Origin: Parabacteroides faecis
GTDB lineage: Bacteria; Bacteroidota; Bacteroidia; Bacteroidales; Tannerellaceae
Reading direction: 5' to 3'
DNA: 64,000 bases
Assembly (NCBI RefSeq): GCF_014647375.1
Contig: NZ_BMPB01000006.1
Location: forward strand, 362,052-426,051
Shown here: one piece after another, positions 48,256 through 57,406 of the stretch
Layout of the letters: every line of letters begins with the position of its first letter
How positions within the stretch are numbered: position 1 is the first letter of the stretch
Program-made: the position numbers and the translations under genes
The notes under the pieces: model-generated
What the model saw: only the letters and a program-made list of their open reading frames with translations
What the model was told of the DNA's origin: nothing
The model's database searches: none

Positions 48256-48285
48256 TTTGTATTTCGAAGAAAAGCCGTACCTTTG
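48256..48285 (+). promoter_or_regulatory. Promoter of the rplM-rpsI-rpsB-tsf cluster
   Basis: TTTG (48256-48259), an 18-bp spacer, then TACCTTTG (48278-48285): a strong match to the Bacteroidetes promoter. It predicts a start near 48292 and thus an untranslated leader of about 130 nt before rplM. Confidence 0.65.
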
Positions 48286-48291
48286 CAAGCC

Positions 48292-48421
48292 GAATATTAT
48301 CAAATTGTACTAAGAGTTTAGTTTCTAGCACATTATTACGTCAAGTGTCCGTAGTGATAGTGACAGCGAAAAAACTAAGCGCTTGTTTTTTAGAGTTATT
48401 AATTAATTAATTTATTAAGCA
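48292..48421 (+). promoter_or_regulatory. Long 5' leader of rplM, possible autoregulatory RNA
   Basis: About 130 nt separate the predicted transcript start from the GTG start codon. The leader contains a possible stem AAAAAAC...GTTTTTT around 48369-48391 and an AT-rich TTAATTAATTAATT stretch just before the gene. Leaders of r-protein operons often bind one of the encoded proteins. Whether this one does so cannot be decided from one sequence. Confidence 0.35.
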
Positions 48422-48877
48422 GTGGATACTTTAAGTTTTAAGACCATTTCTGCAAACAAAGCAACTGTAAACAAAGAGTGGGTCATCGTTGACGCTGATG
48501 GACAGACTTTGGGACGCCTTTGTGCAAAAGTAGCAAAACTTTTGCGCGGCAAGTACAAACCCAACTTCACTCCTCATGTTGATTGTGGTGATAATGTAAT
48601 CATTATCAATGCAGATAAAATCGTTCTGACAGGAAACAAATGGAACGATCGTATTTATTTGAGATATACCGGATATCCCGGTGGACAGATCGAGTACACA
48701 CCTAACGACCTGATGAAGAAGGGTGCCAGTCATTTGTTCAGAAAAGTAGTAAAGGGTATGTTGCCTAAAAACCGTCTGGGTGCTAAGTTACTTGCTAACT
48801 TATATGTATATGAAGGAACAGAGCACAAACACGAAGCTCAACAGCCTAAGTCAATCGATATAAACTCACTTAAATAA
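48422..48877 (+). CDS. rplM: Ribosomal protein L13 (uL13)
   Basis: A 151-residue protein with the L13 signatures WVIVDADGQTLGRLCAKVAKLLRGK and NADKIVLTGNKW. The start codon is GTG (VDTLSFKTISANK); this N-terminus is typical of Bacteroidetes L13. It is the first gene of the rplM-rpsI pair, with 5 bp to rpsI. Confidence 0.97.
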   Translation: MDTLSFKTISANKATVNKEWVIVDADGQTLGRLCAKVAKLLRGKYKPNFTPHVDCGDNVIIINADKIVLTGNKWNDRIYLRYTGYPGGQIEYTPNDLMKKGASHLFRKVVKGMLPKNRLGAKLLANLYVYEGTEHKHEAQQPKSIDINSLK

Positions 48878-48882
48878 TAACT

Positions 48883-49269
48883 ATGGAAGTAGTAAATGCA
48901 ATAGGAAGACGTAAAGCAGCAGTTGCTCGCGTATTCGTAAGCGAAGGAACGGGAAAGATAACTATCAACAAACGTGATCTTGCTAATTACTTTCCTTCTA
49001 CAATCCTTCAGTTCATTGTAAAGCAACCGCTTGCAAAACTGAGCGTTGAAGAACAATATGATATCAAGATCAACCTGGATGGTGGTGGTTTCAAAGGTCA
49101 GTCAGAAGCTGCCCGTTTGGCTATCGCTCGTGCTTTGATCAAGATTAATCCGGAAGACAAACCTGCGTTGAGAGCAGAAGGATTCGTAACTCGCGATCCT
49201 CGTGCTGTTGAACGTAAGAAACCGGGTCAGCCGAAAGCTCGTAAGAGATTCCAGTTCAGCAAACGTTAA
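48883..49269 (+). CDS. rpsI: Ribosomal protein S9 (uS9)
   Basis: A 128-residue protein with the S9 motifs AIGRRKAAVARVFV, GGGFKGQSEAARLAIARAL and the basic tail KARKRFQFSKR, whose last residues reach the ribosomal P site. The rplM-rpsI order is the standard bacterial arrangement. A 136-bp spacer before rpsB contains a small GCATGT-GG-ACATGC palindrome (49334-49347). Confidence 0.97.
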   Translation: MEVVNAIGRRKAAVARVFVSEGTGKITINKRDLANYFPSTILQFIVKQPLAKLSVEEQYDIKINLDGGGFKGQSEAARLAIARALIKINPEDKPALRAEGFVTRDPRAVERKKPGQPKARKRFQFSKR

Positions 49270-49405
49270 TGTTATTTGTGAGTTTCTTACAAGGACAAAG
49301 CGTTTAGTATCTAAATTGTCGGGATTTCTTTTGCATGTGGACATGCCGGGGAACTACCTGATGGTTGAAAATTAAACAGAAAGTAAACGATTTAAAAAGA
49401 AAAAA

Positions 49406-50251
49406 ATGTCAAGAGTTAATTTTGATCAGTTATTAGAAGCTGGTGTACACTTCGGACACTTAAAAAGAAAGTGGAATCCCGCTATGGCTCCTTATATCTT
49501 TATGGAGCGCAATGGTATTCATATCATTGATTTATATAAAACAGTTGCTAAAGTAGACGAAGCAGCAGAAGTAATGAAAAACCTGGCAAAACAGGGAAAG
49601 AAAGTACTTTTCGTTGCTACTAAAAAACAAGCAAAACAAGTTGTCGCTGATAAGGCTTTTTCTGTAGGTATGCCTTACGTTATCGAACGTTGGCCGGGTG
49701 GTATGTTGACTAACTTCCCGACTATCCGTAAAGCCATCAAAAAGATGACTACTATCGATAAGATGACAAAAGACGGTACATTTGATAACCTGTCAAAAAG
49801 AGAAAAACTTCAGATCACTCGTCAGCGTGCTAAGCTGGAAAAGACATTAGGTTCTATTGTAGACCTGACTCGTCTTCCGTCTGCTTTGTTCGTTGTTGAC
49901 GTGATGAAAGAACATATTGCAGTTCGCGAAGCCAACCGTCTGGGTATCCCGGTATTCGGTATGGTTGATACTAACTCAAACCCGAACAACATCGACTACG
50001 TGATCCCGGCTAACGACGACGCTACTAAATCTGTAGAAGTTATCTTAGGCGCTATCTGCGAAGCAATGAACGAAGGTTTGCAGGAACGCAAAGCTGAAAA
50101 GATCGATACAGAAGCTGCTGGCGAAGGCGAAGGTGCTAAAAGAGAACGCAAAGGCAAAGCTACTGTAAAGAAAGAACGTACTAAGAAAGAAGACGAAGAA
50201 GCTTTGAACGCTAACGTTGCCGACAAGTACGCTAAAGATGTAGAAGAATAA
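49406..50251 (+). CDS. rpsB: Ribosomal protein S2 (uS2)
   Basis: A 281-residue protein with the S2 core (LLEAGVHFGH; KWNPAMAPYIF; ERWPGGMLTNF; NPNNIDYVIPANDDA). A charged C-terminal extension of ~45 residues rich in Lys and Glu is longer than in E. coli and common in the phylum. It is followed by tsf after a repeat-bearing spacer. Confidence 0.97.
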   Translation: MSRVNFDQLLEAGVHFGHLKRKWNPAMAPYIFMERNGIHIIDLYKTVAKVDEAAEVMKNLAKQGKKVLFVATKKQAKQVVADKAFSVGMPYVIERWPGGMLTNFPTIRKAIKKMTTIDKMTKDGTFDNLSKREKLQITRQRAKLEKTLGSIVDLTRLPSALFVVDVMKEHIAVREANRLGIPVFGMVDTNSNPNNIDYVIPANDDATKSVEVILGAICEAMNEGLQERKAEKIDTEAAGEGEGAKRERKGKATVKKERTKKEDEEALNANVADKYAKDVEE

Positions 50252-50263
50252 ATATAATTGGCG

Positions 50264-50362
50264 ATTGACAATAGACAATTGACAATTAGAATATAAAAAT
50301 ACAATGGGCAATAGGCTTTTGGCAGTCAAGTTCTTAGGAATTGTCAATTGTCCATTGTCCAT
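50264..50362. repeat. Inverted repeat (24-bp arms) between rpsB and tsf
   Basis: Arms at 50264-50287 and 50339-50362 are inverted copies with two mismatches. They are built from the repeated word GACAAT/GACAATT. The ~51-bp interior has no coding capacity. The AATTGTCAATTG words resemble a widespread Bacteroidetes intergenic repeat. A transcript across it would form a long hairpin without a T run, inside a co-transcribed translation gene pair. Confidence 0.65.
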
Positions 50363-50408
50363 TGTTGGTTTTAGAATAGTATAAACATTAAATAGAAGGA
50401 AATAAATT

Positions 50409-51398
50409 ATGGCTGTAACTATGGCTGATATTACCAAGCTGCGCAAAATGAGTGGAGCTGGTATGATGGATTGTAAGAAGGCTTTGACAGAAGCTGACGG
50501 TGACATCGAAAAGGCAATGGAAATTATCCGTAAAAAAGGACAGGCAATTGCTGCTAAACGTTCTGATCGTGATGCTGCTGAAGGTTGTGTACTGGCTAAG
50601 AAAGACGGTGAATTCGCTGCTATTATCGCTTTGAAGTGCGAAACAGACTTCGTTGCTAAGAATGAAGATTTCGTTGCTTTGGCTCAGGCTATCCTTGACG
50701 CTGCTGTGGCTAACAAGTGCAAGACTCTGGACGAAGTAAAAGCATTGCCGATGGGTAAAGGTACTATCCAGGACGCTGTTACTGACCGTAGCGGTATCAC
50801 TGGCGAAAAGATGGAACTGGACGGCTACAATGTAGTAGAAGGTGCTTATACCACTACTTACAACCACATGGGTAAGAATCAGCTCTGTACAATTGTTGCA
50901 TTCAACAAAGAATCAGAAGAGGTTGCTCATAATGTAGCTATGCAGATCGCTGCAATGAACCCGATCGCTATCGATGAAGCTGGTGTTCCGGAATCAGTAA
51001 AAGAACAGGAAATCCAGGTGGCTATCGAAAAGACAAAAGCTGAACAAGTTCAGAAAGCTGTAGAAGCTGCTTTGAAGAAAGGCGGCATTAATCCTACACA
51101 TGTAGATAGCGAAGATCACATGGAAAGCAATATGGCAAAAGGTTGGATTACAGCTGAAGATGTAGCAAAAGCAAAGGATATCATCGCTACTGTTTCTGCT
51201 GAAAAGGCTGCTAATTTGCCGGAACAAATGATTCAGAACATCGCTCAGGGTCGTCTTAGCAAGTTCTTGAAGGAAGTTTGCTTGCTGAACCAGGAAGATA
51301 TTATGGATGGCAAGAAGACTGTTAAGGAAACAATGAAGGAAGCTGATCCTGAATTGAAGATCCTTGCATTCAAACGTTTCACTTTGCGTGCTGAATAA
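50409..51398 (+). CDS. tsf: Elongation factor Ts
   Basis: A 329-residue protein. The N-terminal UBA-like domain (ADITKLRKMSGAGMMDCKKALTEADGDIEKA) and the core motif KCETDFVAKNEDF are intact. It is longer than the ~283-residue E. coli protein, as usual in Bacteroidetes. It exchanges GDP for GTP on EF-Tu. It ends just before a strong bidirectional terminator. Confidence 0.97.
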   Translation: MAVTMADITKLRKMSGAGMMDCKKALTEADGDIEKAMEIIRKKGQAIAAKRSDRDAAEGCVLAKKDGEFAAIIALKCETDFVAKNEDFVALAQAILDAAVANKCKTLDEVKALPMGKGTIQDAVTDRSGITGEKMELDGYNVVEGAYTTTYNHMGKNQLCTIVAFNKESEEVAHNVAMQIAAMNPIAIDEAGVPESVKEQEIQVAIEKTKAEQVQKAVEAALKKGGINPTHVDSEDHMESNMAKGWITAEDVAKAKDIIATVSAEKAANLPEQMIQNIAQGRLSKFLKEVCLLNQEDIMDGKKTVKETMKEADPELKILAFKRFTLRAE

Positions 51399-51420
51399 TT
51401 TAGCGTAAGCAGAATGATAT

Positions 51421-51453
51421 AAAAAAGGGGTTCCGATTTCGGAGCCCCTTTTT
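51421..51453. terminator. Bidirectional intrinsic terminator between tsf and the aminotransferase
   Basis: A-tract, then GGGGTTCCG-ATTT-CGGAGCCCC, then TTTTT. The stem is almost perfect (one G-T wobble), with A and T tracts on either side, so it can end transcription from both convergent genes (stop codons at 51398 and 51477). Confidence 0.88.
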
Positions 51454-51476
51454 CTGTTTATAGAAACTTTCTTTTT

Positions 51477-52670
51477 TTATTTCAATTCAGCCAGTGCCGT
51501 TTTGATACGTTTGATAGCTTCTACGATATTTTCATCGCTGGTAGCATAGCTCATACGGATACATTCAGGAGCACCGAAAGAAGTACCGCCTACACAAGCA
51601 ACGTGTGCTTTTTCCAGCAGATACATAGCCAGATCGTCAGCATCTTTGATCGTGTTGCTTCCGTCCGTTTTACCATAATAATAACTACATTTCGGGAACA
51701 GGTAGAAAGCACCTTCCGGTTTGTTGATCTCGAATCCCGGAACTTCTTTTGCCAGGTTCACGATCAGGTCACGACGGCGTTCGAAAGCTTTACGCATTTC
51801 TTCAACCGGTTCCTGTGATCCTGTGTAAGCAGCTTCCGCAGCTTTTTGAGATACAGAGCAAGGACCTGAAGTATATTGTCCCTGTAATTTGTTCACAGCC
51901 TTAACGATCCATTCCGGTCCGGCAATGAAACCGATACGCCAGCCTGTCATTGCATACGCTTTGGAAACACCGTTTACAATAACTGTACGGTCTTTCATGC
52001 CATCGACAGAGGCAATACTGTGATGTTTGCCGATATAGTTGATATGTTCGTAGATTTCGTCAGCAATAACGATAATCTCCGGATGTTTCTTCAATACTTC
52101 AGCCAGACCTGCCAACTCTTCTGCACTGTAAACAGAGCCTGTCGGATTGGAGGGTGAGCAGAGGATTAACGCCTTGGTCTTCGGAGTGATTGCTGCTTCC
52201 AGCTGGGCCGGAGTGATCTTGAAGTCTTGTTCGATACCAGCCGTAACGATTACCGGCTTGCCTTCTGCCAATTTAACCATTTCAGGATAGCTAACCCAGA
52301 ATGGTGCCGGAATGATCACTTCATCTCCGGGATTAACCAATACCAGGATAGTATTACAAACGGATTGCTTTGCTCCATTCGCGCAAGAAATCTGAGTAGC
52401 TGTATATTCCAACCCGTTTTCATTCTTTAGTTTGGCTACGATAGCATTGCGTAATGCCGGGTAACCGGGAACCGGAGAGTAACGAGAGAAATTGTCGTCT
52501 ACCGCTTTTTTAGCTGCTTCCTTGATGTGATCAGGTGTGTTGAAATCAGGTTCTCCCACACTCAGGTTGATAACATCGATACCTTGTGCTTTGAGCTCAT
52601 TGCTCTTCTGAGACATCGCCAACGTAGCGGAAGGCGATAAACTTGCTAAACGATCTGAAACTTGTGTCAT
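51477..52670 (-). CDS. aspC: Pyridoxal-phosphate aminotransferase, aspartate type (class I)
   Basis: A 397-residue fold-type I aminotransferase. It shows NLSVGEPDFNTP near the N-terminus, the NPTGS binding motif, and PLP-binding Lys237 in SKAYAMTGWRIGF. It most resembles the prokaryotic Ib aspartate aminotransferases. I chose ATG 52670, not the TTG at 52712: the promoter -7 box overlaps the upstream TTG, so that codon would lie before the transcript start. The gene is monocistronic. Confidence 0.92.
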   Translation of the reverse strand: MTQVSDRLASLSPSATLAMSQKSNELKAQGIDVINLSVGEPDFNTPDHIKEAAKKAVDDNFSRYSPVPGYPALRNAIVAKLKNENGLEYTATQISCANGAKQSVCNTILVLVNPGDEVIIPAPFWVSYPEMVKLAEGKPVIVTAGIEQDFKITPAQLEAAITPKTKALILCSPSNPTGSVYSAEELAGLAEVLKKHPEIIVIADEIYEHINYIGKHHSIASVDGMKDRTVIVNGVSKAYAMTGWRIGFIAGPEWIVKAVNKLQGQYTSGPCSVSQKAAEAAYTGSQEPVEEMRKAFERRRDLIVNLAKEVPGFEINKPEGAFYLFPKCSYYYGKTDGSNTIKDADDLAMYLLEKAHVACVGGTSFGAPECIRMSYATSDENIVEAIKRIKTALAELK

Positions 52671-52709
52671 GACACTGCTGTTTGTATAGGTTATTTTAAA
52701 TAGTTGCGA

Positions 52710-52740
52710 CAAAAGTAATTAATAATCGGATTCTTTGCAA
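52710..52740 (-). promoter_or_regulatory. Aminotransferase gene promoter (-33/-7)
   Basis: On the minus strand, TTG (52740-52738), a 20-bp spacer and TACTTTTG (52717-52710). Full match to the consensus; it decides the start codon of the gene downstream. Confidence 0.68.
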
Positions 52741-52751
52741 CAATTTGCTAA

Positions 52752-53969
52752 TTATTTGATGTTGTGAAGAACATGTCCCATACGCTCCTTCTTTGTCTTC
52801 ATATAAAACTCATTGTATTTATTCGGAGTGACTTCGATAGGAACGTTTTCCACGATAGTTAAGCCATACGCTTCCAGCCCTACGCGTTTTATCGGATTGT
52901 TGGTCATCAAGCGCATTTTCGTGATGCCGATATGTTTCAGAATCTGTGCTCCGACACCATAATCGCGTTCATCGGCCTGGTGACCCAGATGCAGGTTGGC
53001 ATCTACTGTATCCAATCCTTCTTCCTGAAGTTTATAAGCCTTCATTTTATCCATCAGACCGATACCGCGTCCTTCCTGATTCAGGTAAACGATGGCACCG
53101 CGTCCTTCTTTCTCGATCATCTGCATAGCTTTATGTAACTGTTCGCCACATTCGCAACGCATCGAACCAAAAATATCACCGGTAGCACAAGATGAATGTA
53201 CGCGAACTAATACAGGTTCATCGCCTGAGATATCTCCTTTTATCAAAGCAATATGTTCCAGTCCGTTACTTTTCTGACGGAATGGAATCAGATGGAAATG
53301 ACCGTATTGTGTAGGCATATCTACTTCGACACCTTTGTCGACAATCGATTCTGTTTTCAGGCGGTAAGCGATCAGATCCTTGATGCAGATAATCTTGATA
53401 TCGAATTTTTTAGCAACTTCCACTAATTGGGGTAGACGAGCCATAGTCCCGTCTTCGTTGATAATCTCAATCAACGCTCCTGCCGGATAGAGACCGGCCA
53501 GGCGTGCCAGGTCGACTGCTGCTTCCGTGTGTCCTGCGCGGCGAAGTACACCACGTGAACGGGCGCGTAACGGATTCACATGTCCCGGACGCCCCAGATC
53601 GGAAGGTTTCGTTTGTTTATCGGCCAATGCCCGGATCGTTTCAGAGCGGTCGAACATGGAAACACCGGTCGTACAGCCACCACCTAGTTTGTCGACTGTT
53701 ACGGTGAACGGAGTTTCGAGCATGGAAGTGTTTCTGGCAACCTGCATATCCAGATCCAGTTCCTGGCAACGTTCTTCTGTGATCGGGGCACATAATACAC
53801 CACGACCGTATGTCATCATGAAGTTTACTTTTTCGGGTGTTATCTTTTCCGCAGCTACAATAAAGTCTCCTTCGTTTTCGCGATCTTCATCGTCGACTAC
53901 GATCAGGAATTTTCCTTCACGGAAATCTTCAATTGCTTCTTCGATAGTGTTTAATTTGATCTCACTCAT
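52752..53969 (-). CDS. ribBA: Bifunctional DHBP synthase / GTP cyclohydrolase II
   Basis: A 405-residue fusion. Residues ~1-205 are the RibB half ([35 protein letters not shown]), which makes dihydroxybutanone phosphate. Residues ~210-405 are the RibA half with zinc cysteines in [17 protein letters not shown]. Together they start the riboflavin pathway from ribulose-5-phosphate and GTP. It lies 7 bp downstream of the LptF/G-like gene and is probably cotranscribed with it. Confidence 0.96.
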   Translation of the reverse strand: MSEIKLNTIEEAIEDFREGKFLIVVDDEDRENEGDFIVAAEKITPEKVNFMMTYGRGVLCAPITEERCQELDLDMQVARNTSMLETPFTVTVDKLGGGCTTGVSMFDRSETIRALADKQTKPSDLGRPGHVNPLRARSRGVLRRAGHTEAAVDLARLAGLYPAGALIEIINEDGTMARLPQLVEVAKKFDIKIICIKDLIAYRLKTESIVDKGVEVDMPTQYGHFHLIPFRQKSNGLEHIALIKGDISGDEPVLVRVHSSCATGDIFGSMRCECGEQLHKAMQMIEKEGRGAIVYLNQEGRGIGLMDKMKAYKLQEEGLDTVDANLHLGHQADERDYGVGAQILKHIGITKMRLMTNNPIKRVGLEAYGLTIVENVPIEVTPNKYNEFYMKTKKERMGHVLHNIK

Positions 53970-53976
53970 ATCATTT

Positions 53977-55941
53977 TTAATTTTTAGTTTCCAAATTGCT
54001 GATCATATCCTCCAATTCCTGACTCGTCTTTTGTACAACCTGTATATCATGACGTAATAACTTGCGCTGGTATGTGGCGAGCAGATAGATCGGTAATCCT
54101 ACCGGGAAGAATATACCGAGCGCCAGCCCGATTTTTCCTTTGAAATGAGTATTCCGTTGGTTATATCCGCCAATAACAGGATAATCCATCAGTTTGTTGA
54201 GTATCAGGTTCTGATCCGAATTTCCCAATTCTTCAATGATACCTTCCATTTCTGCAGCCAGCTGTTCGGCTGTATGATCTTTTCCTCCCTGTTTCCAGAA
54301 AGTAAAATAATTGAGCCAACGTTTATGGTTCTTCAGATATACCACGCAGTTTTCAGCCAGTTTATCCAGGCGCGGTAACAAGCCTGCATAGTCGGGAGTG
54401 AAAATGATTACCTCTTTTTTCTCTACCTTGCGGCCTGCGCGTTTACCGATAAAGTTCTTCAGGGCGTTTAGGTAAGTATCTGCATTTAATATCACACTGT
54501 CGTTTACCGCCTTGTAAGTCAGGAAAATACCCAATGGGGCCAGAACTGCGGAACTCAGCCACATTCCTTCCCAGGCAGGCCATATACCATCGCGTGCCAT
54601 TTTGAATCCTATATTATCTACAATATAATAGAAGATGAACAGGATAACGGAGATAACGACCGGCATACCTAATCCTCCTTTACGGATGATGGCTCCCAGC
54701 GGGGCCCCGATAAAGAAGAAAACGATACAGGCGAATGAAAGCGTGAATTTCTTATGCCACTCGGTCAGGTGGCGACGTAGTTTATAGGCTTCGTCTCCCT
54801 GAGTAGCGGCTTTAAAATAATAATCGGCTTTTACGCTTTCTATATTTGATTTGGCACGAACGAGCAATGCTGCCTGGCCGCTCGGTGTTTCTGCCAGATA
54901 CAGGCTGTCGAAGTTAATGACTTTGACTGGTTCGTCGGATTTTTTAGTCAGTGAGTCTGTATTGTTTGTCGATGCAACTACGGCTGCACCCGGTTCCTCC
55001 TGTAGAACCGATTCTTTTTTTGACTTGGAGAATGTTCTCTTATACGACATGTCATAGACATTCTTGGCATTGAGCGCTTTAATGCTGTCGAGTCGAACGC
55101 TCATGGAATCGATGGAGGTCTGCAGATCGTTCAGTTGCTTGCCCATATACTGGTTTGCCATGAGAGACTCGTCGGAGCGGGAGAAATTGGCATCGAATTC
55201 GATCAATATCTCTTTGTTCTCGAATGTCTCCCTGCGATAAGGAACAGCCGTTTTCTTGCTGCTGCTGCCCGACTGGTTTTCCATGTTCTCGAATGATTCT
55301 CCGTTGAAGAGAGATAACACAAGGAATAACTTATCGGCTGACGTTTTTAGTCTGCCGGAGTCGGCAACGATCACACTGGTCTTATTGAATCCTTTCGAAT
55401 AATCATAGATCATGACATCCTTCAATAATCCGGTCTTATCCTTCTCTTTTACATATACATTGTATCCTGTGATTTCCCCGTAGAACACCCCTTCGGGAAT
55501 ATCCAGTTCCGGCGATTTCTGACGCATGGAGTAGAGTAGGGTATATAATTTGACCTGTGCGACAGGCATTACATTGTTTTGGAAGAAAAAAGCACCGATA
55601 CTGATAAGCCCCATCGTGATGATCAGGGGACGCATTATATGAATAAGCGATACCCCTGCCGATTTCATAGCCAACAGTTCCAGGCGCTCGCCCAAATTAC
55701 CGAAAGTCATAAGAGATGCCAGCAGGATGGCTAGCGGGAGAGCCATGGGGAAGAGTGATAATCCGGCATAAAAGAACATTTCGCCGAGCACAGGAATCCC
55801 CAACCCCTTTCCCACCATGTCGTCTATGTACCTCCAAAGGAACTGCATGAGTACAATAAACAGGCAGATACCGAAGGTCATAATGAACAACGGCAGGAAA
55901 GTCTGCAGCATAAATGTATATAATCGTTTTATCTTCAACAT
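53977..55941 (-). CDS. LptF/LptG-type lipopolysaccharide export permease (YjgP/YjgQ family)
   Basis: A 654-residue membrane protein. TM helices lie near 12-35, 55-80 and 100-125, then a periplasmic jelly-roll-like region, then helices at ~405-480. The motifs [20 protein letters not shown] and [13 protein letters not shown] fit the family. It is much longer than E. coli LptF/G because of an inserted hydrophilic stretch (~250-350) and a C-terminal cytoplasmic extension (~510-654), as in other Bacteroidetes. With LptB and partners it would extract LPS from the inner membrane. Confidence 0.9.
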   Translation of the reverse strand: MLKIKRLYTFMLQTFLPLFIMTFGICLFIVLMQFLWRYIDDMVGKGLGIPVLGEMFFYAGLSLFPMALPLAILLASLMTFGNLGERLELLAMKSAGVSLIHIMRPLIITMGLISIGAFFFQNNVMPVAQVKLYTLLYSMRQKSPELDIPEGVFYGEITGYNVYVKEKDKTGLLKDVMIYDYSKGFNKTSVIVADSGRLKTSADKLFLVLSLFNGESFENMENQSGSSSKKTAVPYRRETFENKEILIEFDANFSRSDESLMANQYMGKQLNDLQTSIDSMSVRLDSIKALNAKNVYDMSYKRTFSKSKKESVLQEEPGAAVVASTNNTDSLTKKSDEPVKVINFDSLYLAETPSGQAALLVRAKSNIESVKADYYFKAATQGDEAYKLRRHLTEWHKKFTLSFACIVFFFIGAPLGAIIRKGGLGMPVVISVILFIFYYIVDNIGFKMARDGIWPAWEGMWLSSAVLAPLGIFLTYKAVNDSVILNADTYLNALKNFIGKRAGRKVEKKEVIIFTPDYAGLLPRLDKLAENCVVYLKNHKRWLNYFTFWKQGGKDHTAEQLAAEMEGIIEELGNSDQNLILNKLMDYPVIGGYNQRNTHFKGKIGLALGIFFPVGLPIYLLATYQRKLLRHDIQVVQKTSQELEDMISNLETKN

Positions 55942-55962
55942 TACCTATCCGGGTTGACGGGG

Positions 55963-55970
55963 CAAAAGTA
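55963..55970 (-). promoter_or_regulatory. -7 element of the LptF/G-ribBA unit
   Basis: TACTTTTG on the minus strand matches TAnnTTTG, 22 bp before the ATG at 55941. The -33 region has TTC rather than TTG. Confidence 0.4.
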
Positions 55971-56013
55971 GTGTAAAAAACGATAAGAACATTACATTAT
56001 TCTCTAAAACAAC

Positions 56014-56397
56014 CTAAATACCGAGTGTCCGTTTCAATTCTTCCACTTGGGAATCCCATAAATTGATGGAATCTTTCTTTTCATCCGGCTCGGCAAAGTC
56101 GGTTATTTCAAGAGCGGTTGCTCCTGTAAGTTCGACTGTGTGAATTAAAAATTCGAAGTATACATTATCCTCTTCCTCGTCGGTCCATCTGTAACGGATA
56201 CTTATTTCCGGTTTTACGGCTAGCACTTCCGCCTCTTGTTCATCCCTGTTCCATTTAAAAATGTACGTGTTATTGTTAATCGTTACATCATCAGCAAACC
56301 AGGCCGATAGTCCTGGAGGGGTAGTGAGGTGATTCCATAAACTTCGTCGCGAAACTTTATCGAAGATGTATTCGATATGAAACTTCTCTTTTTTCAT
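56014..56397 (-). CDS. START-like/AHSA1-type domain protein
   Basis: A 127-residue cytoplasmic protein with the helix-grip outline of the SRPBCC/START-like superfamily (FDKVSRRSLWNHLTTPPGLSAWFADDV; IRYRWTDEEEDNVYFEF). Members bind small hydrophobic ligands or act as co-chaperone-like proteins; no specific ligand can be assigned. It stands between the LptF/G-like gene and the tRNA and has no clear promoter. Confidence 0.78.
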   Translation of the reverse strand: MKKEKFHIEYIFDKVSRRSLWNHLTTPPGLSAWFADDVTINNNTYIFKWNRDEQEAEVLAVKPEISIRYRWTDEEEDNVYFEFLIHTVELTGATALEITDFAEPDEKKDSINLWDSQVEELKRTLGI

Positions 56398-56534
56398 CTT
56401 TCATACAATTATTTGCGCAGCAAGTTAATCATAAAGATTGATATAACCCAATAATCTTATAGTAAAAAAGCATCTAATTTTTAACGGCTTAGCTGAAAGC
56501 CCTGAAAAATAATAGATTTTTTTTCGCAAAAGTG

Positions 56535-56565
56535 TTGCATAATATAAAAATTACCTCTACTTTTG
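56535..56565 (+). promoter_or_regulatory. tRNA-Met promoter (-33/-7)
   Basis: TTG (56535-56537), a 20-bp spacer, then TACTTTTG (56558-56565). The predicted start is ~30 nt before the mature tRNA 5' end. Confidence 0.68.
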
Positions 56566-56601
56566 CAGCGTCAATAAGAAAAATGACACCAAAAACATGA
56601 T

Positions 56602-56675
56602 GGCGAGATAGCTCAGCTGGTTAGAGCGCATGATTCATAATCATGAGGTCCCCGGTTCAATCCCGGGTCTCGCTA
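56602..56675 (+). tRNA. tRNA-Met (CAT)
   Basis: A 74-nt cloverleaf. The acceptor stem GGCGAGA/TCTCGCT (G-T closing pair) is followed by a D-arm with AGCTCAGCTGGTTAGAGCG. The anticodon stem CATGA/TCATG closes on loop TTCATAA, and the T-arm contains GGTTCAATC. The discriminator base is A, and CCA is not encoded. The anticodon stem lacks the three G-C pairs of initiator tRNA and position 1 is paired, so it is an elongator type. A lysidine-modified tRNA-Ile2 (also CAT) is less likely but not excluded from sequence alone. Confidence 0.93.
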
Positions 56676-56681
56676 CGATTT

Positions 56682-56716
56682 AAGCCTCAAGGTCGAAAGA
56701 TTTTGGGGCTTTTTTG
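56682..56716 (+). terminator. Intrinsic terminator of the tRNA-Met gene
   Basis: AAGCCTCAAG and TTTTGGGGCTT pair over ten positions around the GTCGAAAGA loop and are followed by a run of T. It starts 6 nt after the tRNA. Confidence 0.85.
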
Positions 56717-56734
56717 TTTTTCATGCCTTTTGAG

Positions 56735-56765
56735 TTGTTTTCAATTCGTTTTTATGGTAGCTTTG
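56735..56765 (+). promoter_or_regulatory. Promoter of the ORF6N gene
   Basis: TTG (56735-56737), a 20-bp spacer and TAGCTTTG (56758-56765), 26 bp before the ATG at 56792. Confidence 0.6.
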
Positions 56766-56791
56766 TATTTTAATAAATAAAATTAATAACC

Positions 56792-57370
56792 ATGGAACTT
56801 CGACTGATACAGAATAAAATTTACGAGATACGAGGACAAAAGGTAATGCTTGATTTTGATCTGGCGGAAATATACGGTATAGAAACTAAATACTTGAAAC
56901 GTTCCGTAAAAAGAAATATAGAAAGGTTTGAAGGTGAGGATTTTATGTTTGAGCTAACGAAAGAAGAACTTTCAAGGTGCAATTTTGGCACCTTGAACAA
57001 CCAACGAGGAAGCAATGTCAAATACATGCCTTTTGCCTTTAGTGAACTCGGTGTCGCTATGCTCAGTAGTGTGCTTAAATCCAAAACAGCAATAGAGATA
57101 AACAGGGGGATTATACGTGTTTTTGTTGCTATGCGGCATTTGGTTTTAAACCCTCCGGCAGATAAGGTTGTAGAACTTCAGCAAGAAGTTAAAAATTTGA
57201 AGGAATACATAGAAGAAGTTTTTTCCGACTACAACGATATTAATGATGATACCCGGATGCAACTGGAACTCATCAATCAAACGTTAGCAGAATTACAATC
57301 GCAAAAGAAAATCCGGAATAAACTCCGTAATCCGGTCGGATTTGTTAAACCTGATCCGGATATTTTGTAA
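56792..57370 (+). CDS. ORF6N-domain protein
   Basis: A 192-residue protein. Residues ~5-95 match the ORF6N/KilA-N-like DNA-binding domain of phage antirepressors and Bacteroidetes chromosomal homologues (IYEIRGQKVMLDFDLAEIYGIETKYLKRSVKRN; FAFSELGVAMLSSVL). The rest forms a coiled-coil-like helix (~128-170). It has its own promoter. The closeness to a tRNA and the phage-related domain suggest, but do not prove, a past insertion: no integrase and no duplicated tRNA end are visible. Confidence 0.85.
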   Translation: MELRLIQNKIYEIRGQKVMLDFDLAEIYGIETKYLKRSVKRNIERFEGEDFMFELTKEELSRCNFGTLNNQRGSNVKYMPFAFSELGVAMLSSVLKSKTAIEINRGIIRVFVAMRHLVLNPPADKVVELQQEVKNLKEYIEEVFSDYNDINDDTRMQLELINQTLAELQSQKKIRNKLRNPVGFVKPDPDIL

Positions 57371-57406
57371 TGCAGAGTGTCTATCTGGGGGAAATGAAAT
57401 GCCGGA

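Noticed and set aside
50045-50506. 153-codon minus-strand ORF over the end of rpsB and start of tsf
   Set aside because: It is antisense to two certain translation genes and consists of Ser/Phe-rich low-complexity sequence typical of a reverse-frame shadow.
52671-52712. TTG-initiated N-terminal extension of the aminotransferase
   Set aside because: The -7 promoter box overlaps this TTG, so it would be upstream of the transcript start; ATG 52670 gives the usual family N-terminus.
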